From positions 4,065,501 through 4,129,500 of the forward strand of contig JALGQZ010000013.1 of the NCBI GenBank assembly GCA_023105745.1: a stretch of DNA of 64,000 nt, written 5' to 3'. A model generated the notes under the pieces. It was not told where the DNA came from. It ran no database searches and saw only the letters and a program-made list of their open reading frames with translations. Positions within the stretch are counted from its first letter, which is position 1. Each line of letters starts with the position of its first letter. Positions 33,401 to 44,985 of the stretch are shown here, piece by piece. The DNA is from Austropuccinia psidii (taxonomy: Eukaryota; Basidiomycota; Pucciniomycetes; Pucciniales; Sphaerophragmiaceae). The position numbers were made by a program, and so were the translations under genes.

Positions 33401-33626
33401 AGATTTGATCCAATAGAATTTGTGGGCACCCAGATCCTGATGCAGAAGTAGGGATGTTTGGAAGAGATTTGGGTGCAATGGTTGATTTGAGCTTTTTAAT
33501 GTGCTGTTTATATTGGAAAGGTGTGAAGGCAACTCCTTGCCTATCACCCTCAGGGGAAGAATGTGTTTGAGTTGAGCAGTGTTGACACATGCATATACGC
33601 ATTGAGGAATATGGCCGGGTTGTCAT
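30495..33626 (-). pseudogene. Tnp2-type (CACTA/EnSpm) transposase, frameshifted
   Basis: The N-terminus at 33626 has a Cys cluster (CMCQHC). The core shows SIYVDWFNAHGKS with a likely catalytic Asp, then LNLPPSERLKPENVYVAGI, GPKEPTALQLNYLL and HFCNFCTIHKAQIEEIG, all typical of Tnp2. At about 32200 the frame breaks inside AIF / LEDLPYWDATR, probably a small deletion. The following part has MHNLILGILKDHATFKF and an Asp/Ser-rich linker. A short intron (31157-31239, GTACGT...TAG) joins GVFAKMPTNNKIY to DIDKTLLQHICR, and the C-terminus ends at 30495. It would excise and reinsert the element by its terminal repeats. Confidence 0.85.
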
Positions 33627-34586
33627 TGTTGCAGGAATTGGGAGTACGGTTGGTTTGTGTATAAATATCTATGGTTGATGTGGAAGTGTTTAGGAGTGTT
33701 ATTAATTGGAAATAAAATTCAGTGATTATTTATGAAGGGGGAGATGATTTGAGCCAGCTGAGGATTTTATCCCATTTGTAATGGAGCATGAGCTGCAGTG
33801 GATAAAGTTTAACATGTCTCATCTGGATGGCGGAATTGGTTAGGCGTTTAATTGGGTAAAATGCCATGCTGCTCAATGCTCATACATATTCTAGTTTATT
33901 TACACATTGTGATAGTGCGGGTTTGACCATTGAGGGGGTTCCATTAGTGAAGTGTTACCATTGAATTGAGGGGATTAACATTTAATCCATGTACGCTGGC
34001 ACGCCATCGTACATGGTTTAAACCTTATTACAGACATAACTATATAACTCTATTACATAAGGGGTTGGAGTGCAGCTAAAGTCTTGGTATTTGGTTTGAG
34101 TACGGCGGGCTTTGAATCAGTTGGAATGTGATTTGGATTGTCTTGCCTTTCGTGAAAAGGTGATGTCTCTTTTGTGGGTAAATCCTTCATGAATATACCC
34201 CTTTACAGATGTACAATGTTGGGGAATTTCAATGCATGTATTGGCAGTTTGGATAATTCACAAAATGTGACAATGGGGAGGCGGAAATGTTACCAAATAT
34301 GATTACCTATGGATGATGGGTCCCCTTTCAGATCAAGGAAATATCACATTATATGCTGGTAGGCCGTGCAGGGAGGTTTCCGACAAAAGCGGAGGAGCTC
34401 AAGAGGAGGCAGGGAGGATTCTCCTCAAAAGAGTCTTATCCGACTTCCACACAACACTTAGTTCCAACTATTCATAGAATTTCTCTATTCTAAATTTGAA
34501 AAGATTTCATCTCATATCACTCTATTTTATCATAATACTGAGGTGTTTTATCTAGTTAAAAATATTACTGTACTTTTTCGGCCCTT
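33627..34586. promoter_or_regulatory. Divergent intergenic region between transposase and accessory gene
   Basis: About 960 bp without coding sequence lies between two divergent start codons, so it probably holds both promoters. It contains one 24-bp palindrome (33990-34013). No clear TATA box was identified. Confidence 0.5.
33990..34013. promoter_or_regulatory. Palindrome copy 1 of element D
   Basis: Arms TGTACGCTGGC and GCCATCGTACA; the symmetry extends outward as CCA/TGG. It is the first of five related sites. Confidence 0.6.
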
Positions 34587-36648
34587 ATGTCATCTTTCAA
34601 GTCACATAAATCCCGTTCAGGTTCTGTTCATGACTCAAATAGTGAATATAGCATAGAATATGTTCAAACACAGTCACCATTGAGTCCCAACATTCCTCTC
34701 ACAACCCCTATCGCATCCTCAATGAATGTATCAGGTCTTAACATTGATGTGGGCAATCCAAAGGCTCCAACTTCAAGCACTTGGTCGATCCCAAATATTT
34801 CCGTCACTCCAATTCCCCCGAATCCCACTAATACACAAATTCATGTGTCTCAGGGGCCAGAAGGCACACCTCAAATCTCCTCACACGCTAATCCCCAATC
34901 AAAATTTCCACGTGAGTTCCTCCTTAATCCCGGTCGGAGTCCAGTCGCATCCCAGGATCCCTTTGGCCAAAGTAAACAGCCAACCCTCAATATTCCATCA
35001 GGATCGCAGGTTCATGTGGGTGATGAAAGGCGCGTGGATGGGGGGCGACGAAAAAGACCTTTGGAAAATGTAACTTGGAGCGGTCTGTCGGAGGGAAATC
35101 CAGTATTGACGCTTCATCAAAGTAAGTCATTTGAATTTTGGAGTAGAAACTTATTCATGATTTGATATGTTTGTTTCATGGGTTAGATATGGCACCTAAA
35201 GGCAAGTCAGTCCGATCTCAGGAGCCAATTGAAGATCGTGAGGATGACCAGTCTTCATTAATGTTTTGATGTGTTAACTGATGATTTGCATAGCAGGGGA
35301 TGAACTTTATGCGTCTTCACCTCTGGTCCATAAAGAGAAAGTCAGTGGACGTCATCATCCATATGCCTCCAAACCAAGAACGGGTCATGCCAGTACATCA
35401 AGAGAAACAATGGTGGATGATGAGGATGAGAACATGTCTCCGACTCAAAGTGAAAGAAATGATGAACCAAGGAGGGACAATTTCACAGCGCATGAGCAAG
35501 GCACTCAATCAAATAGTGAGTTCACCCATCCTCAGCTGGGCCTCGCCCAGAGTATGCTTGAACAATCCGAGGTCAGACAGCAAAGGAACCAGGCCCGCAA
35601 AGCTCACAATGTGGCGAAACGTGCAAGCCAGAAGGAGCAACAAAAATGGCTGAAGGCAGAACTTCCAGAGAATGTCCATGGAATGAGATCAGCAGTACAC
35701 GCACATTGCCTGTTCCTACTCAAAGTTAGGGATAAGGATTTTTCCTCACTACCAACACCACCCAGCACAGAAGAGCGTGAAATTGCAATTCAAGTGGCTG
35801 GTCATCTCGGTTATGTCCCCGAGGATGTGTTCAATGAGCCATCAACACAGGTTCAGTCTCAGGGTTTCCAAAGCTACTGCGAAAATGAGCTCCACAAGCT
35901 AGGACTAAAGCGATTCACTTGGGACTGGGAGAGCTCATGGCAACATCCGTTCAACGAGCTGATGTCTATGGTGTTTTACCGTACATTCCGTCTCGCACTT
36001 GTCAGCACTGAGTATCATCACTACTGTTGGAACAAGGATCATAACAACTATGGGGTCGTGGCGGCTTTAATGGAGCGATATTTCACTTATTTGAAAAGAG
36101 AATGGAAGTCTATTCAAAAGGATGCCGAGTATTTGGTAAAAAAGAAAGAGAATCAAAAGCTCGCAAAGATTCGTCAAAGAGTTAGTTACTGTATCTCTTC
36201 TTCATTGTGGACCAAGTCTGATGATGATCTACTTGATTATGTGCAGACCTGTGAGCGCCGTCGTGAATGGTGTGATACGGCTAAATTTCCCATCCTAGCA
36301 TCACAATTCAATGACCCTCGAGTATGCTCAGATACTGAGGAGGTACTGGAAAATGGCCGTCAAGTTTACCGCAAAGTGGGATTACGCTGGCGCTCCCAGT
36401 TATTTAATGATTTGGTATTGAAAATGGATAGAGACATAGAGTTTTGTAATCGGATTAAAAAAAAGGGTAAAAAAACTATTGATAGATTGCCAGAATTACG
36501 ATTGACAGATGATGGTGATATTCCGGAAGGCCTATCATTTCAGGTATTTGATCAAGATTGGCTCAAAGGCTGTAGTAAGATGCAGACTAGCGCCCTCAAG
36601 ATACTTGACATGCCAGTTATTAGGCCTAATGGTGATGCTCTGCAATAA
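34587..36648 (+). CDS. Accessory protein of element D (645 aa, unknown function)
   Basis: Three exons (34587-35121, 35187-35237, 35297-36648) join in frame with introns of 65 and 59 bp. The N-terminal third is Ser/Pro-rich and looks disordered; a second possible start is the MAPKGKSVRSQEP of exon 2. The C-terminal 400 residues are helical and charged, with conserved-looking stretches WDWESSWQHPFNELMSMVFY and EYHHYCWNKDHNNYGVVAAL, and a Lys-rich end. It is divergent from the transposase. CACTA elements usually encode a second, DNA-binding protein (TnpA in maize Spm); that role is inferred from position only, as I recognise no domain. No disabling mutation is seen. Confidence 0.7.
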
Positions 36649-36954
36649 CTTAGTAATTGGTCACGGTATAGCACTGTGACAAATTAAAATTTTGTGAATT
36701 ATTTGTGCAGGTGTAATAAAATCTGATTATTATCTCTTAAGGATGCAACAACTTGCTAAATATGTTAGAATATAGACAATATGAATTGAAATGTATCACC
36801 GTCTCCCTTGCAATAATACTCTATTGCTCATTTTCATTGAGGAAATATTGAAGAAGTTCGATCCAGCTCATGGTGTTCATAATTGTGGACCTGTGCCAGA
36901 GTCAACAGGAGTTATCAACTTTGTCAATCACAAATTATATAATATCAGTAAGGC

Positions 36955-39387
36955 TCACGCAGTTAATGATTTTTTCTTTTCTTGGACCTATTGGTAATTG
37001 GAATATGGCATTCCCATAAGGAATGATTTCAGAATAGTAATACAATCAAGTGAAAGATGAGCTTGAAAGGTACCTTCCGCATGTTGACCTCAACTGAATG
37101 AGGAGTGATATAGTGGATGACCTGTACAGGTCGTTGTTGGCCAATACGATGTAGACGATCAACAGCCTGAGCCTCAATGGCTGGGTTCCAATTGGGCTCC
37201 TGGAAATGTGGATGTCAGGGTCCGAAAATCAGGGGAGAATTTTGGGGGGCCCCTCACCATTAAATAGACTACATTAGCACAAGTTATATTGAGGCCAGTT
37301 CCAGCCGCGGCAATGGATGCAATGAGTACTTCACATTCAGGATTATTGAAGAAATTCTCAAGCGCCTTGTCCTGCGCTCGTGGTGTAATTGTTCCATCAA
37401 TTCGTGCTGAAAGGATAGAGTGATGGGCAAGAGCAATACCAATTCTACAATATAAAAAAGTCAGATGGAGTCAATTGGTAATGGATGCATATTAGAATTA
37501 ACGCACAAATCTAGAAATTGGGTCGATTGGGTATAAACCACCGATTTTGTTGGACCACACCTTGTTTGTTTGTTCTTCATTAAGGTTTGTAGGAGGTGTG
37601 CAATTTTACTACTCATCATGCATGTTTCCACATCCACAATAGTTCGTGTGATTCTTGGGGAGTTATCCTGAGTGCTCCTGCCCTCGGGGTCTTCCAGCTC
37701 CGCCTCCGCGATTGTGTTAAGCATGATGTGATGGTTACAACATATTCGCAGCTTATTAATATTTCTGAAAAACTCTCCTGGTCCTTTGCTTTTGGATGAT
37801 AGGAATTCTTCATATAATGTGGAATATTCTTGCTGCATGGTCGGGTTGAGTGGGAGCAGCTCATAATGATGGCTAATAGTGGGGAGAGATTCGAGATGTG
37901 TGGTTTTGGTGCGGCGCAAACTTAAATGCCGCAATGCCAAATGCAAAATATCATTGCAACCTTTTGAAAGACTACTCAGGATGAATGGTGACCAGTTATC
38001 TTGATCGGCGCTCTGGGGTTGAGTGATGAAGGATATTATGCCCAAAAGGTCATAAATGGTGTTGTGAATAGGTGTGCCCGTTAAACATATTCAATGGGAT
38101 GAAAGGAGGCTATTAATGGCACGGTGAGGGGCAGTGTATTGAGAGCGAATATAGCTATAAGAGGGGGCAAGGGTTATTGGATATAAAAGGTAATTTGAAT
38201 CATTTAAGCTCAGCCACTCACTGTGCTTCATCCAAGATTATACAATGCCAATTGATTTGAAAAATGAATGATGTAGAGGGATTGGTTTGCTTAAATTCTT
38301 GGGTGATAGTATTGTAAGAAGTGATGATGATATCATATTTTAAGATGTCGGCTTGGGATAATGAGTGACGAGTGGGACCATGGTAGATTTTGGCATGCAG
38401 TGCTCCAGCCTGAGCATGCTTGGATATTTCTGATTGCCAGTTGGTAATTAAGCAAGGGGGGCAGATGATCATGGTGGGCGTGGAGCGATGGGGGTTTGCA
38501 ATCATCCGCTCCTTGGAGGTACCAATTAGAGCAATGGCCTGAATGGTTTTACCTAATCCCATATCATCCGCAAGCAGTCCTCCAAGAGGGGTATTGGTCG
38601 AAAGGGATTCAAATGAGCTAACGACCTTGTTTGTAATGATGTGCCTGGCATTAAAAGTGGATCCTGGGGGTGAGGTTGCCCAAAGGTTACGGGCTGATTG
38701 GCCATTGGGGATTTCTCGATCCCAGAGAAAAGCTAGTCCGGTCTTTTGATGAGGGAGGAGGGGGGTTTGAATAATGGAATGGGGCGGGGTCATCATGGGG
38801 AGGTCTGATCCACTGGGTAATTGTATCAGTTTTTGCTTGGAAATCAATGATGAAACAGCAGGATATGAAGCAGGCGTCGAGTTTGAAGCGGGAAATGTCG
38901 GAGTAAAGAGTTGAAATTGACAATGAGTAGTACAGTCATATTCTTTGGGCATTTTAAGCTTGAAATCTTGTGTTCGAAAGCTTTCCATTATGAATAGAAC
39001 GTTTGGATACCATGTGAAGAACATCAATGCTAGATTGGGTTTCTGAGATGAGGAGGGATCATTGGCATCAGTCATAAATACTCCCTCAACGAATAATATT
39101 TGAGTAGGATTGGATTGGCAATTTTCAATCCATGCCCCACCAGGACCACAGTGCATGAACGTTTTGGGTGCCCCAAGGAATGGTATCAACGTTTGGGAAA
39201 GGGTTCCCGGGAGAGAGCCAATAGCATGCTGGTGATTGGGGAGATATACGAATATGTTGTGTTGATTGTGCCATAGGATAATCCAAGAACCTAAGTGGGA
39301 ATTCTCAGGCTTTAAGGTTATATCACTATTTATTTGAATACGAATATTAATCATCCCAATGCAAAGTGGTTGTGAAGGGGTTGACAT
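36955..39387 (-). pseudogene. SNF2-family helicase (Rad5/Rad16-like) with one in-frame TGA
   Basis: Five exons (39387-38222, 38154-37507, 37444-37258, 37199-37074, 36987-36955) join in frame to 720 codons with introns of 62-86 bp. Motif I is LLADDMGLGKTIQAIALI (about residues 271-288), DEAH is completed across the first intron (about 386-389), motif III is CLTGTPIHN, motif V is AAAGTGLNITCANVV and motif VI is QAVDRLHRIGQQRPVQ. The end VQEKKKSLTA is typical of the family. A TGA at 38091-38093 (codon 410) sits just before CLTGTP, where relatives usually have Arg; CGA to TGA is one transition. Such ATPases remodel chromatin or DNA-protein complexes. Confidence 0.9.
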
Positions 39388-39753
39388 GATGGCTATTTTG
39401 AATTATTTGGGGACAGTTGGGAATTATATGATCGGGAAGGGTTAGCTAAAGGGAATGAAGAGGAATAAGCGCAGGTGGGGAACTTATATGAGTGGCACCA
39501 ACAGGCCAAAAGGGGGATGGCCTGTGGTTACGTGCGTGGTCTTGAAGGAGGTGGGCCTCTTGGGCTCATAATTTTCATATCCGATTTGGGGCATATATCA
39601 AGGCAAGGTGGCCAAAATGTGGGTGCACCATTTGACTGCTGGATCTGCAGCGAGTTACGAAACCTTTGGTGGAACAAGGCTGACATTAGCACATCCGAAA
39701 TTGGGTGGGTTGTAGCAGCTTATTGTGGAGGGCATATTAGAGGCATGCAGTCA

Positions 39754-39777
39754 TGTTCGCTGGTGTGACAGCGAACA
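39754..39777. promoter_or_regulatory. Palindrome copy 2 of element D
   Basis: Outer arms TGTTCGCTG and CAGCGAACA are perfectly complementary; the centre is less symmetric. It lies 367 bp upstream of the helicase start. Confidence 0.5.
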
Positions 39778-39887
39778 ATGAGCGTATCCTCCCCAGGTTA
39801 ATTGTTCACAGGGACCTACTGGGCAATGTTGGCAGTTTCAAAGGGCAATCTCACTGTGGGGATGTTTGTGTGTGGGCGGGTGAGATA

Positions 39888-39911
39888 TGTTCGGTGGCAT
39901 GCCACGGAACA
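39888..39911. promoter_or_regulatory. Palindrome copy 3 of element D
   Basis: Arms TGTTCGGTGGC and GCCACGGAACA around the centre AT, with one base-pair mismatch per arm. It lies 111 bp from copy 2. Confidence 0.6.
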
Positions 39912-41110
39912 TGACTTTGGTGTGGCCTGAAGTTTTTTGCTGACTGATGCATACTGGGCTTTCAGGGGGGAATGTCTGGGATGATCAAAGGGGGCGCCAG
40001 CCGTGAGCCGTGATCCACATATACATTCACCCCTATGGCGTTTGAGGCGAGTACTAATCCACCGAGATTGGCATTGGCCTCTTTGCCTCACACGCGTACA
40101 GAACTCCGGAGGAAGAGGCCACACGCCCGAGGAATTTTTTGGCTGCAAGCCAGGTGCCACAACTTGCGCGGGGCGTGTGAGAACGTGAAGAAAATGACCC
40201 GCGGTGGGAGATACCCACGCGAACATGACCAGCCTCAGCAATCATAGGCTGGGATTGTTATTCTAATGTGGATGAGGCTGAAGCGAATCCACACTGATTG
40301 GCCTCAGGTTTCCACGCGCAAGCGGGTGAGCGTCTGCAGTCAAGCTGACAACCCGACCAAGAAAATAGGCAGCTGGAAGACTGGCAGTAAAATGTCTTCT
40401 AGGCGTGTGAAAGTTGCCTGCGTATGACCCATCGGGGGTGCGTATGAAAGCGTGTGGCTGCCCGACAATGAACAAGCGGGCCAGTCATTGTTTGCCCCAA
40501 CAATGGCACTGGAGTGAATCAACTCTTTGTGTATGACCCAAATATTAAGTCATCCCATTAAGACCCACTTACATTAATTTGGATTACATGCGCATCTGTG
40601 CCGTAGTTAGGCAGAGCTGTCCAACAAGGTGCATCAAAGGGATGCAGGTGAGAGATATGACTCGATGGCTTGACGTTATTGCATGTTACATTGTTGAACA
40701 GCTTTTTGCTCTGCCCCGCAGTACATTTACAAAGGTGTACTGCGTACTACAGTGTCGACTGTCCTGTACAGATCAGGAAGGTGTAATACTACTTGAGCCT
40801 GCATCCATCTAGCAAATGTGCATGCACCTCCCGATCGTTTGCATTTATGTAGCTCATGTGCCACATGCTCAGCATTGCGTTTCACCCGATTTGCACACGC
40901 AAGCTGAGCATGTCATGGTCAAAAGCACCGTGAGAAAGTGCTCAGTAAAGCCATGGAATGAACTTTTTTGCAATAGTTCATTGGAAGGCTCAGTTTGGAG
41001 CACTTCACCAAAGCGTGTGAAATGCTGCACCTTGCTGAAATGTCATCCGATGCTGTGCCAAATGCTCAGAGTGCGCGCATACAAAAACAACTGAGCAATG
41101 GCTCAGCATG

Positions 41111-41826
41111 GTGCATTTGATATTGTTATATCTATAGCTCAATCACTGTGCAATTCCAATGTTCAGCCACTGAGCATTTCAATTATGACCCGAAAGCAAA
41201 CCTGAGCAATGGGTTGAGGCAAGCTCACGCTGTATTCACTTGTCTTACAGCCCCCCCTTTGTTCACATACTATTACCAGGCCATATGGCCGGTAATCTCG
41301 CCGCGGTCACTTGTGACCAAATGCACCGGGTGCTTTTCTGCATGGGTCACTTGTGCATTGCACCCACAATGCACATTCAACATGGGCCTCACGACCACCC
41401 TCCTGGGTGATCGGGTGACTATTTAAGGAAACAAAGGGGATGTGACTGAGCTTGACAATTCAATAAATTGCAATACTCAGCGGTGCATTTGATATTGTTA
41501 TATCAATTGTTCAATTACTGTGCAATTCAAATGTTCAGCCACTGAGCATTTCAATTATGACCCGAAAGCAAACCTGAGCAATGGGTCGAGGCAAGCTCAC
41601 GCTGTATTCACTTGTCTTACAGCCCCCCCCTTTGTTCAAAGACTATCACCAGGCCATAAGGCCGGTGATCTTGCCGCGGTCACTTGTGCATTGCACCCAC
41701 AATGCACAATCAATAAGGGCCTCACGACCACCCTCCTGGGTGATCGGGTGGCAATTTAAGGAAACAAAGGGGATTTGACTCAGCATGACAATTCAATAAA
41801 TTGCAATACTCAGCTTGACAATTCAA
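41111..41826. repeat. Tandem duplication, period about 372 bp
   Basis: The block starting GTGCATTTGATATTG at 41111 recurs at 41483. The second copy lacks about 40-50 bp in the middle (around GTGACCAAATGCACC). A third partial copy of the end (GACAATTCAATAAATTGC) follows at about 41817. Confidence 0.85.
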
Positions 41827-41994
41827 TAAATTGCAATACTCAGCCAGACCCCCATTGTTCTTCTGCCTCACGCGAGCATTTCACCTCTCAGTTGCAGCAT
41901 TCGCTGAGACTCAGCTTCAATTTTGCCCACACGCCTTGAAGCTGAGACTTTTGCGGGTGCTGCAACTGCTGAGATCGTCTCAGCTTCACCTTGG

Positions 41995-42002
41995 TATAAA
42001 AG
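41995..42002 (+). promoter_or_regulatory. TATA box
   Basis: TATAAAAG lies 424 bp before the ATG at 42426 and is followed by a long CT-rich stretch typical of fungal leaders. GCTGAGACTCAGC and other inverted GCTGAG words sit just upstream. Confidence 0.5.
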
Positions 42003-42425
42003 ACCATCTTCACACGACACGCACTTCACTTTCTTTCTCACCCGCTCCACTTCGCTCAACCTCACCCGCGTTTGTCCTTCTTGTGCGTATTCCCCCTCGT
42101 CTTCCTGCCTTTCCAGTCTTTTCTTTCGCACTCGACTAACCCCACTCCCCTTCCTGCTCGCTTTTTGTTTTTCCTGCTAATACTTTCAGAACCCCACTTC
42201 TATCTACTTTGTACGTTTTCTCCAATTAAACTTTCGTCAACATTATGTACCGATATTAATATTTTTCTTTCTTCACGACTTCCTTCCAGACTTTTAAAAA
42301 CTTCCGACTAGAGCGTTTTTATATTGATTCTGTTTTAAATTTATATAAATCATCGTATGTCTTCCTTTTCTTTCTTGATTGCTTACTTTCTATTCAGTTA
42401 CTAACCTGTTTTGTTTTGTTTTTAG

Positions 42426-43788
42426 ATGTCGTGCACGTTATGCACCAAGCGGGGTATCCCCTGCATTCGCTCCTCGACGACGAACGACGCTTGTGATGCT
42501 TGCCGACAAGCACACAAGAAATGTTCGTTCGTTGTCCGCCCCTTCCGACCACGGGCCAGACGAGTTCTTGCCCAAGACGCCCTCGCGAGGACTCCTTTGT
42601 GGTCGACGATGATGAAACCATTTCCGAGCGTGAATGGATGCCGGGCCCCCAAACAGGCCAACGGGAACGATTCCGGAGGATTAGCCCTGTCCCCTCCAGT
42701 ATCGATTTGTCCACTCCCCCTCCTAGGCCACCATCCGATGGTCACTTCACTCCTCGACCGGAGCGAAGTGATTATCCGGCCGATGAAGGATGGCGATGGC
42801 GAGAGGACATTCGAGCTTGGGCTGATCGTCACCATGTCTTGTCACCGATGGGATTCAAACACCAAAGTAAGTTTTATTTCTCCTCTTTATCTCATTTCTC
42901 TTCACGCAATAATACTGACTTTTTTCCATTACTCATAGAACCAAACCCCCCGAATCCCCCCCGACACGACTCTCCCGTTCCCAGTTTGCCTCGCGAGCAA
43001 ACCCCCCGGCAACCCACTCCAGGCCCGAGTGGCACCCGATGGTCTGAGGAATTATTCCGTGGTAAGCAGCCAAAGTTTCATTTCATTTTCACTTTCACTT
43101 TCGAGTCGAGTGAACTGACTCTTACTCCTTTTTTAGAACCCTCCCGAACCGAAGAGCCACCTATTCCTTGCCCGAGTCCATCGTCCCAACCACCTGAGGA
43201 CGATACGACTTGTGAGCCAGAACCTGAGGTGGCTCCTACGCAATCCACGGAGGAACCTTATGGTAAGTCACCCCTTCTTTCTCTTCGATCCATATTCACC
43301 TTTCCTCATTTTTTCTTCGACCGTCTCCAGATCGTCCCGCCACTCCTCGCTCGATCATCATCATCGACGATACGCCCGTGGGATCACCCCATCCCCCTCC
43401 CCCTTCTTCTTCACTGACTCCACCATCTTCCCCTTCCACTCCAACCCCGGTTCCCTCCCCAGAGATCCCTTCCAGTGCCCCCGAGAACCCCAACGCCTCC
43501 TCCCCCCCAGTGCCAAGCTCGTCTCATTCCAACGATGACGCTCGCCAGGAATTCACCGACCTGCGACCGACCCTAATGATTCCTCGAGCCATCGTCCACG
43601 ATTCGATCAACCGAATCTTGTTGGAGCATTGTCGCTTGCTCCACATAATTCCTTTCGTGGATGCAACTCATCGAAATGAGATGCACCGGGAATTCCGGGA
43701 GGAACTAAACTCCCTCCTTGCCCAGGCACTGGAGGCTTATCCAAAGGAGGACATAACTGGGATGGTCTCCAAATTCCTCGAAAAATAA
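42426..43788 (+). pseudogene. Cys-rich, Pro-rich nuclear-type protein with one frameshift
   Basis: The N-terminus holds a Cys cluster, CTLCTKRGIPC then CDACRQAHKKC, resembling a fungal Zn(II)2Cys6-like or other zinc-binding motif. The frame must shift once near 42550-42575, since downstream coding sequence is in another frame (DSFVVDDDETISE onward). From there exons ending at 42866, then 42939-43061, 43137-43262 and 43331-43788 join in frame. The middle is Pro/Ser-rich; the C-terminal 90 residues look helical (HDSINRILLEHCRLLHIIPF) and end FLEK. It is probably DNA-binding; that is inference. It is very rich in CpG compared with the LTR elements. Confidence 0.65.
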
Positions 43789-44220
43789 AAATTTAAAAAA
43801 AATGTCATTATTTCCTCTTTTTATTTTTTGTAATACTTTCTTTTGAATAAAATATTTGTCTTAAATTATTGTTATGTTCAAATTCTATTACATTCTTTGT
43901 TCACGTAAAAATTACTTATTTCCTCCTTAGAGAAAAACCCTGATTGCGTGAGAATTATTTTTGTAAGTGCCCCAACAAGAGTTTGAGTGAGTATTTGTTT
44001 TCGTGAACCTCTTTTTCTCAAAATGCGCCAATAGTTGCCGTTATCCTCTCCTATATTTTCTTCTCCCATGGTTTAGAGCCATACCCATTCTTAACTGTAA
44101 AAAAGCGGGAGGTTCCCGTATGTGAGCAATCGAGTCCAGATTCGTGAAACATGGCCTTTCCTATGGTCACACGCTATTAGTCTTACTCATGTATTGAATT
44201 GTTTAAATTGGCTAGAACCT

Positions 44221-44800
44221 TCACAAGTGTAAGGATTGGCGTGTGACTTGTCGGGAGGCTGCACAGGCGTAAGGATTGGCGTGTGAATTGTTGGGAGCCT
44301 GCACAGGCATAAGGATTGGCGTGTGAATTGTTGGGAGCCTGCACAGGCGTAAGAATTGGCGTGTGAATTGTTGGGAGCCTGCACAGGCGTAAGAATTTGT
44401 CAGCATTGTTGGCAACCCTCCCATGCGTAAGGATTGGCGTGTGAATCGTCGGAAGCCTGTACAGGCGTAAGGAAATTTAGCACTTTTGGGACCCTCCCCA
44501 AGCATAAGGATTAGCGTGTGAATTGTTGGGAGCCTGCACAGGCGTAAGAATTGGCGTGTGAATTCTTGGGATCCTGCACAGGCTAAAGAAAATTTCAGCA
44601 TTGTGGGGAAGCTTCACAAGCGTAAGAATTGGCGTGTGAATCGTCGAAAGCCTGTAAAGGCGTAAGGATTGGCGTGTAAACTTTCGGGAGCCTGCACAGG
44701 CATAAGGATTGGCGTGTGTAGCAATGGCCCCCCGCATAGGCGTAAGGAACTTTTAGCATTGTCAGAACCTGCACAAGCATGAGGATTCGCGTGTGAAGCA
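44221..44800. repeat. Minisatellite of about 42-bp units
   Basis: About a dozen units of the form GCGTAAGGATTGGCGTGTGA-(A/T)TTGTTGGGAGCCTGCACAG, some alternating with a shorter variant containing TTTAGCATTGT. It lies downstream of both flanking convergent genes. The ORFs reading through it are artefacts. Confidence 0.9.
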
Positions 44801-44836
44801 TTGGCATCCTGGACAATAGCAACAAACCAGGACCGA

Positions 44837-44860
44837 TGTACGATGGCATGCCACCGTACA
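44837..44860. promoter_or_regulatory. Palindrome copy 4 of element D
   Basis: Arms TGTACGATGGC and GCCACCGTACA around AT, one mismatched pair. It lies between the minisatellite and the 3' end of the oxygenase gene. Confidence 0.6.
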
Positions 44861-44985
44861 TAATCCACTTCACCCCTTTTTCATGTGAGACACCCCATCT
44901 CCCGCACTCGAATCCATCCAATCCTGGTGTATATTGTCCTCTGCCTTACCTCACCATTACTTACCCAACCCACTTGCAAATCTCC

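Larger units (their letters stand above)
39388..42425. promoter_or_regulatory. 3-kb intergenic region with palindromes and a repeated TGAGCA motif
   Basis: No credible gene is present. The left part has two 24-bp palindromes (39754, 39888) upstream of the helicase start. From about 40860 to 41840, TGAGCA/TGCTCA and CTCAGC/GCTGAG words occur more than 15 times, partly through a tandem duplication. The last 400 bp are pyrimidine-rich with a TATA box, consistent with a promoter for the gene starting at 42426. Confidence 0.6.

Noticed and set aside
30495..33626. Assignment of the transposase to the KDZ group, because of the Tet-like neighbour
   Set aside because: The motifs (LNLPPSERLKPENVYVAG, GPKEPT, PYWDATRMVNLDIMHNL) and the 3-bp duplication fit Tnp2/CACTA better.
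36791..36997. Plus-strand ORF of 68 codons
   Set aside because: It overlaps the last exon of the helicase on the other strand and shows no domain.
38091..38093. An additional intron to remove the TGA in the helicase
   Set aside because: The exon is in frame on both sides, and any intron here would remove conserved residues before CLTGTP; no GT-AG pair with correct phase was found.
39475..40250. ORFs of 97 and 141 codons upstream of the helicase
   Set aside because: No domain, no exon partner, and the region carries palindromes and looks intergenic.
44221..44800. Possible CRISPR-like array of regular repeats
   Set aside because: Units are contiguous and degenerate, with no unique spacers, in a fungal transposon.
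44187..44921. Several minus-strand ORFs of 65-126 codons with Cys/Gln repeats
   Set aside because: They are open only because the 42-bp minisatellite lacks stops in several frames; no start context or splice structure supports them.
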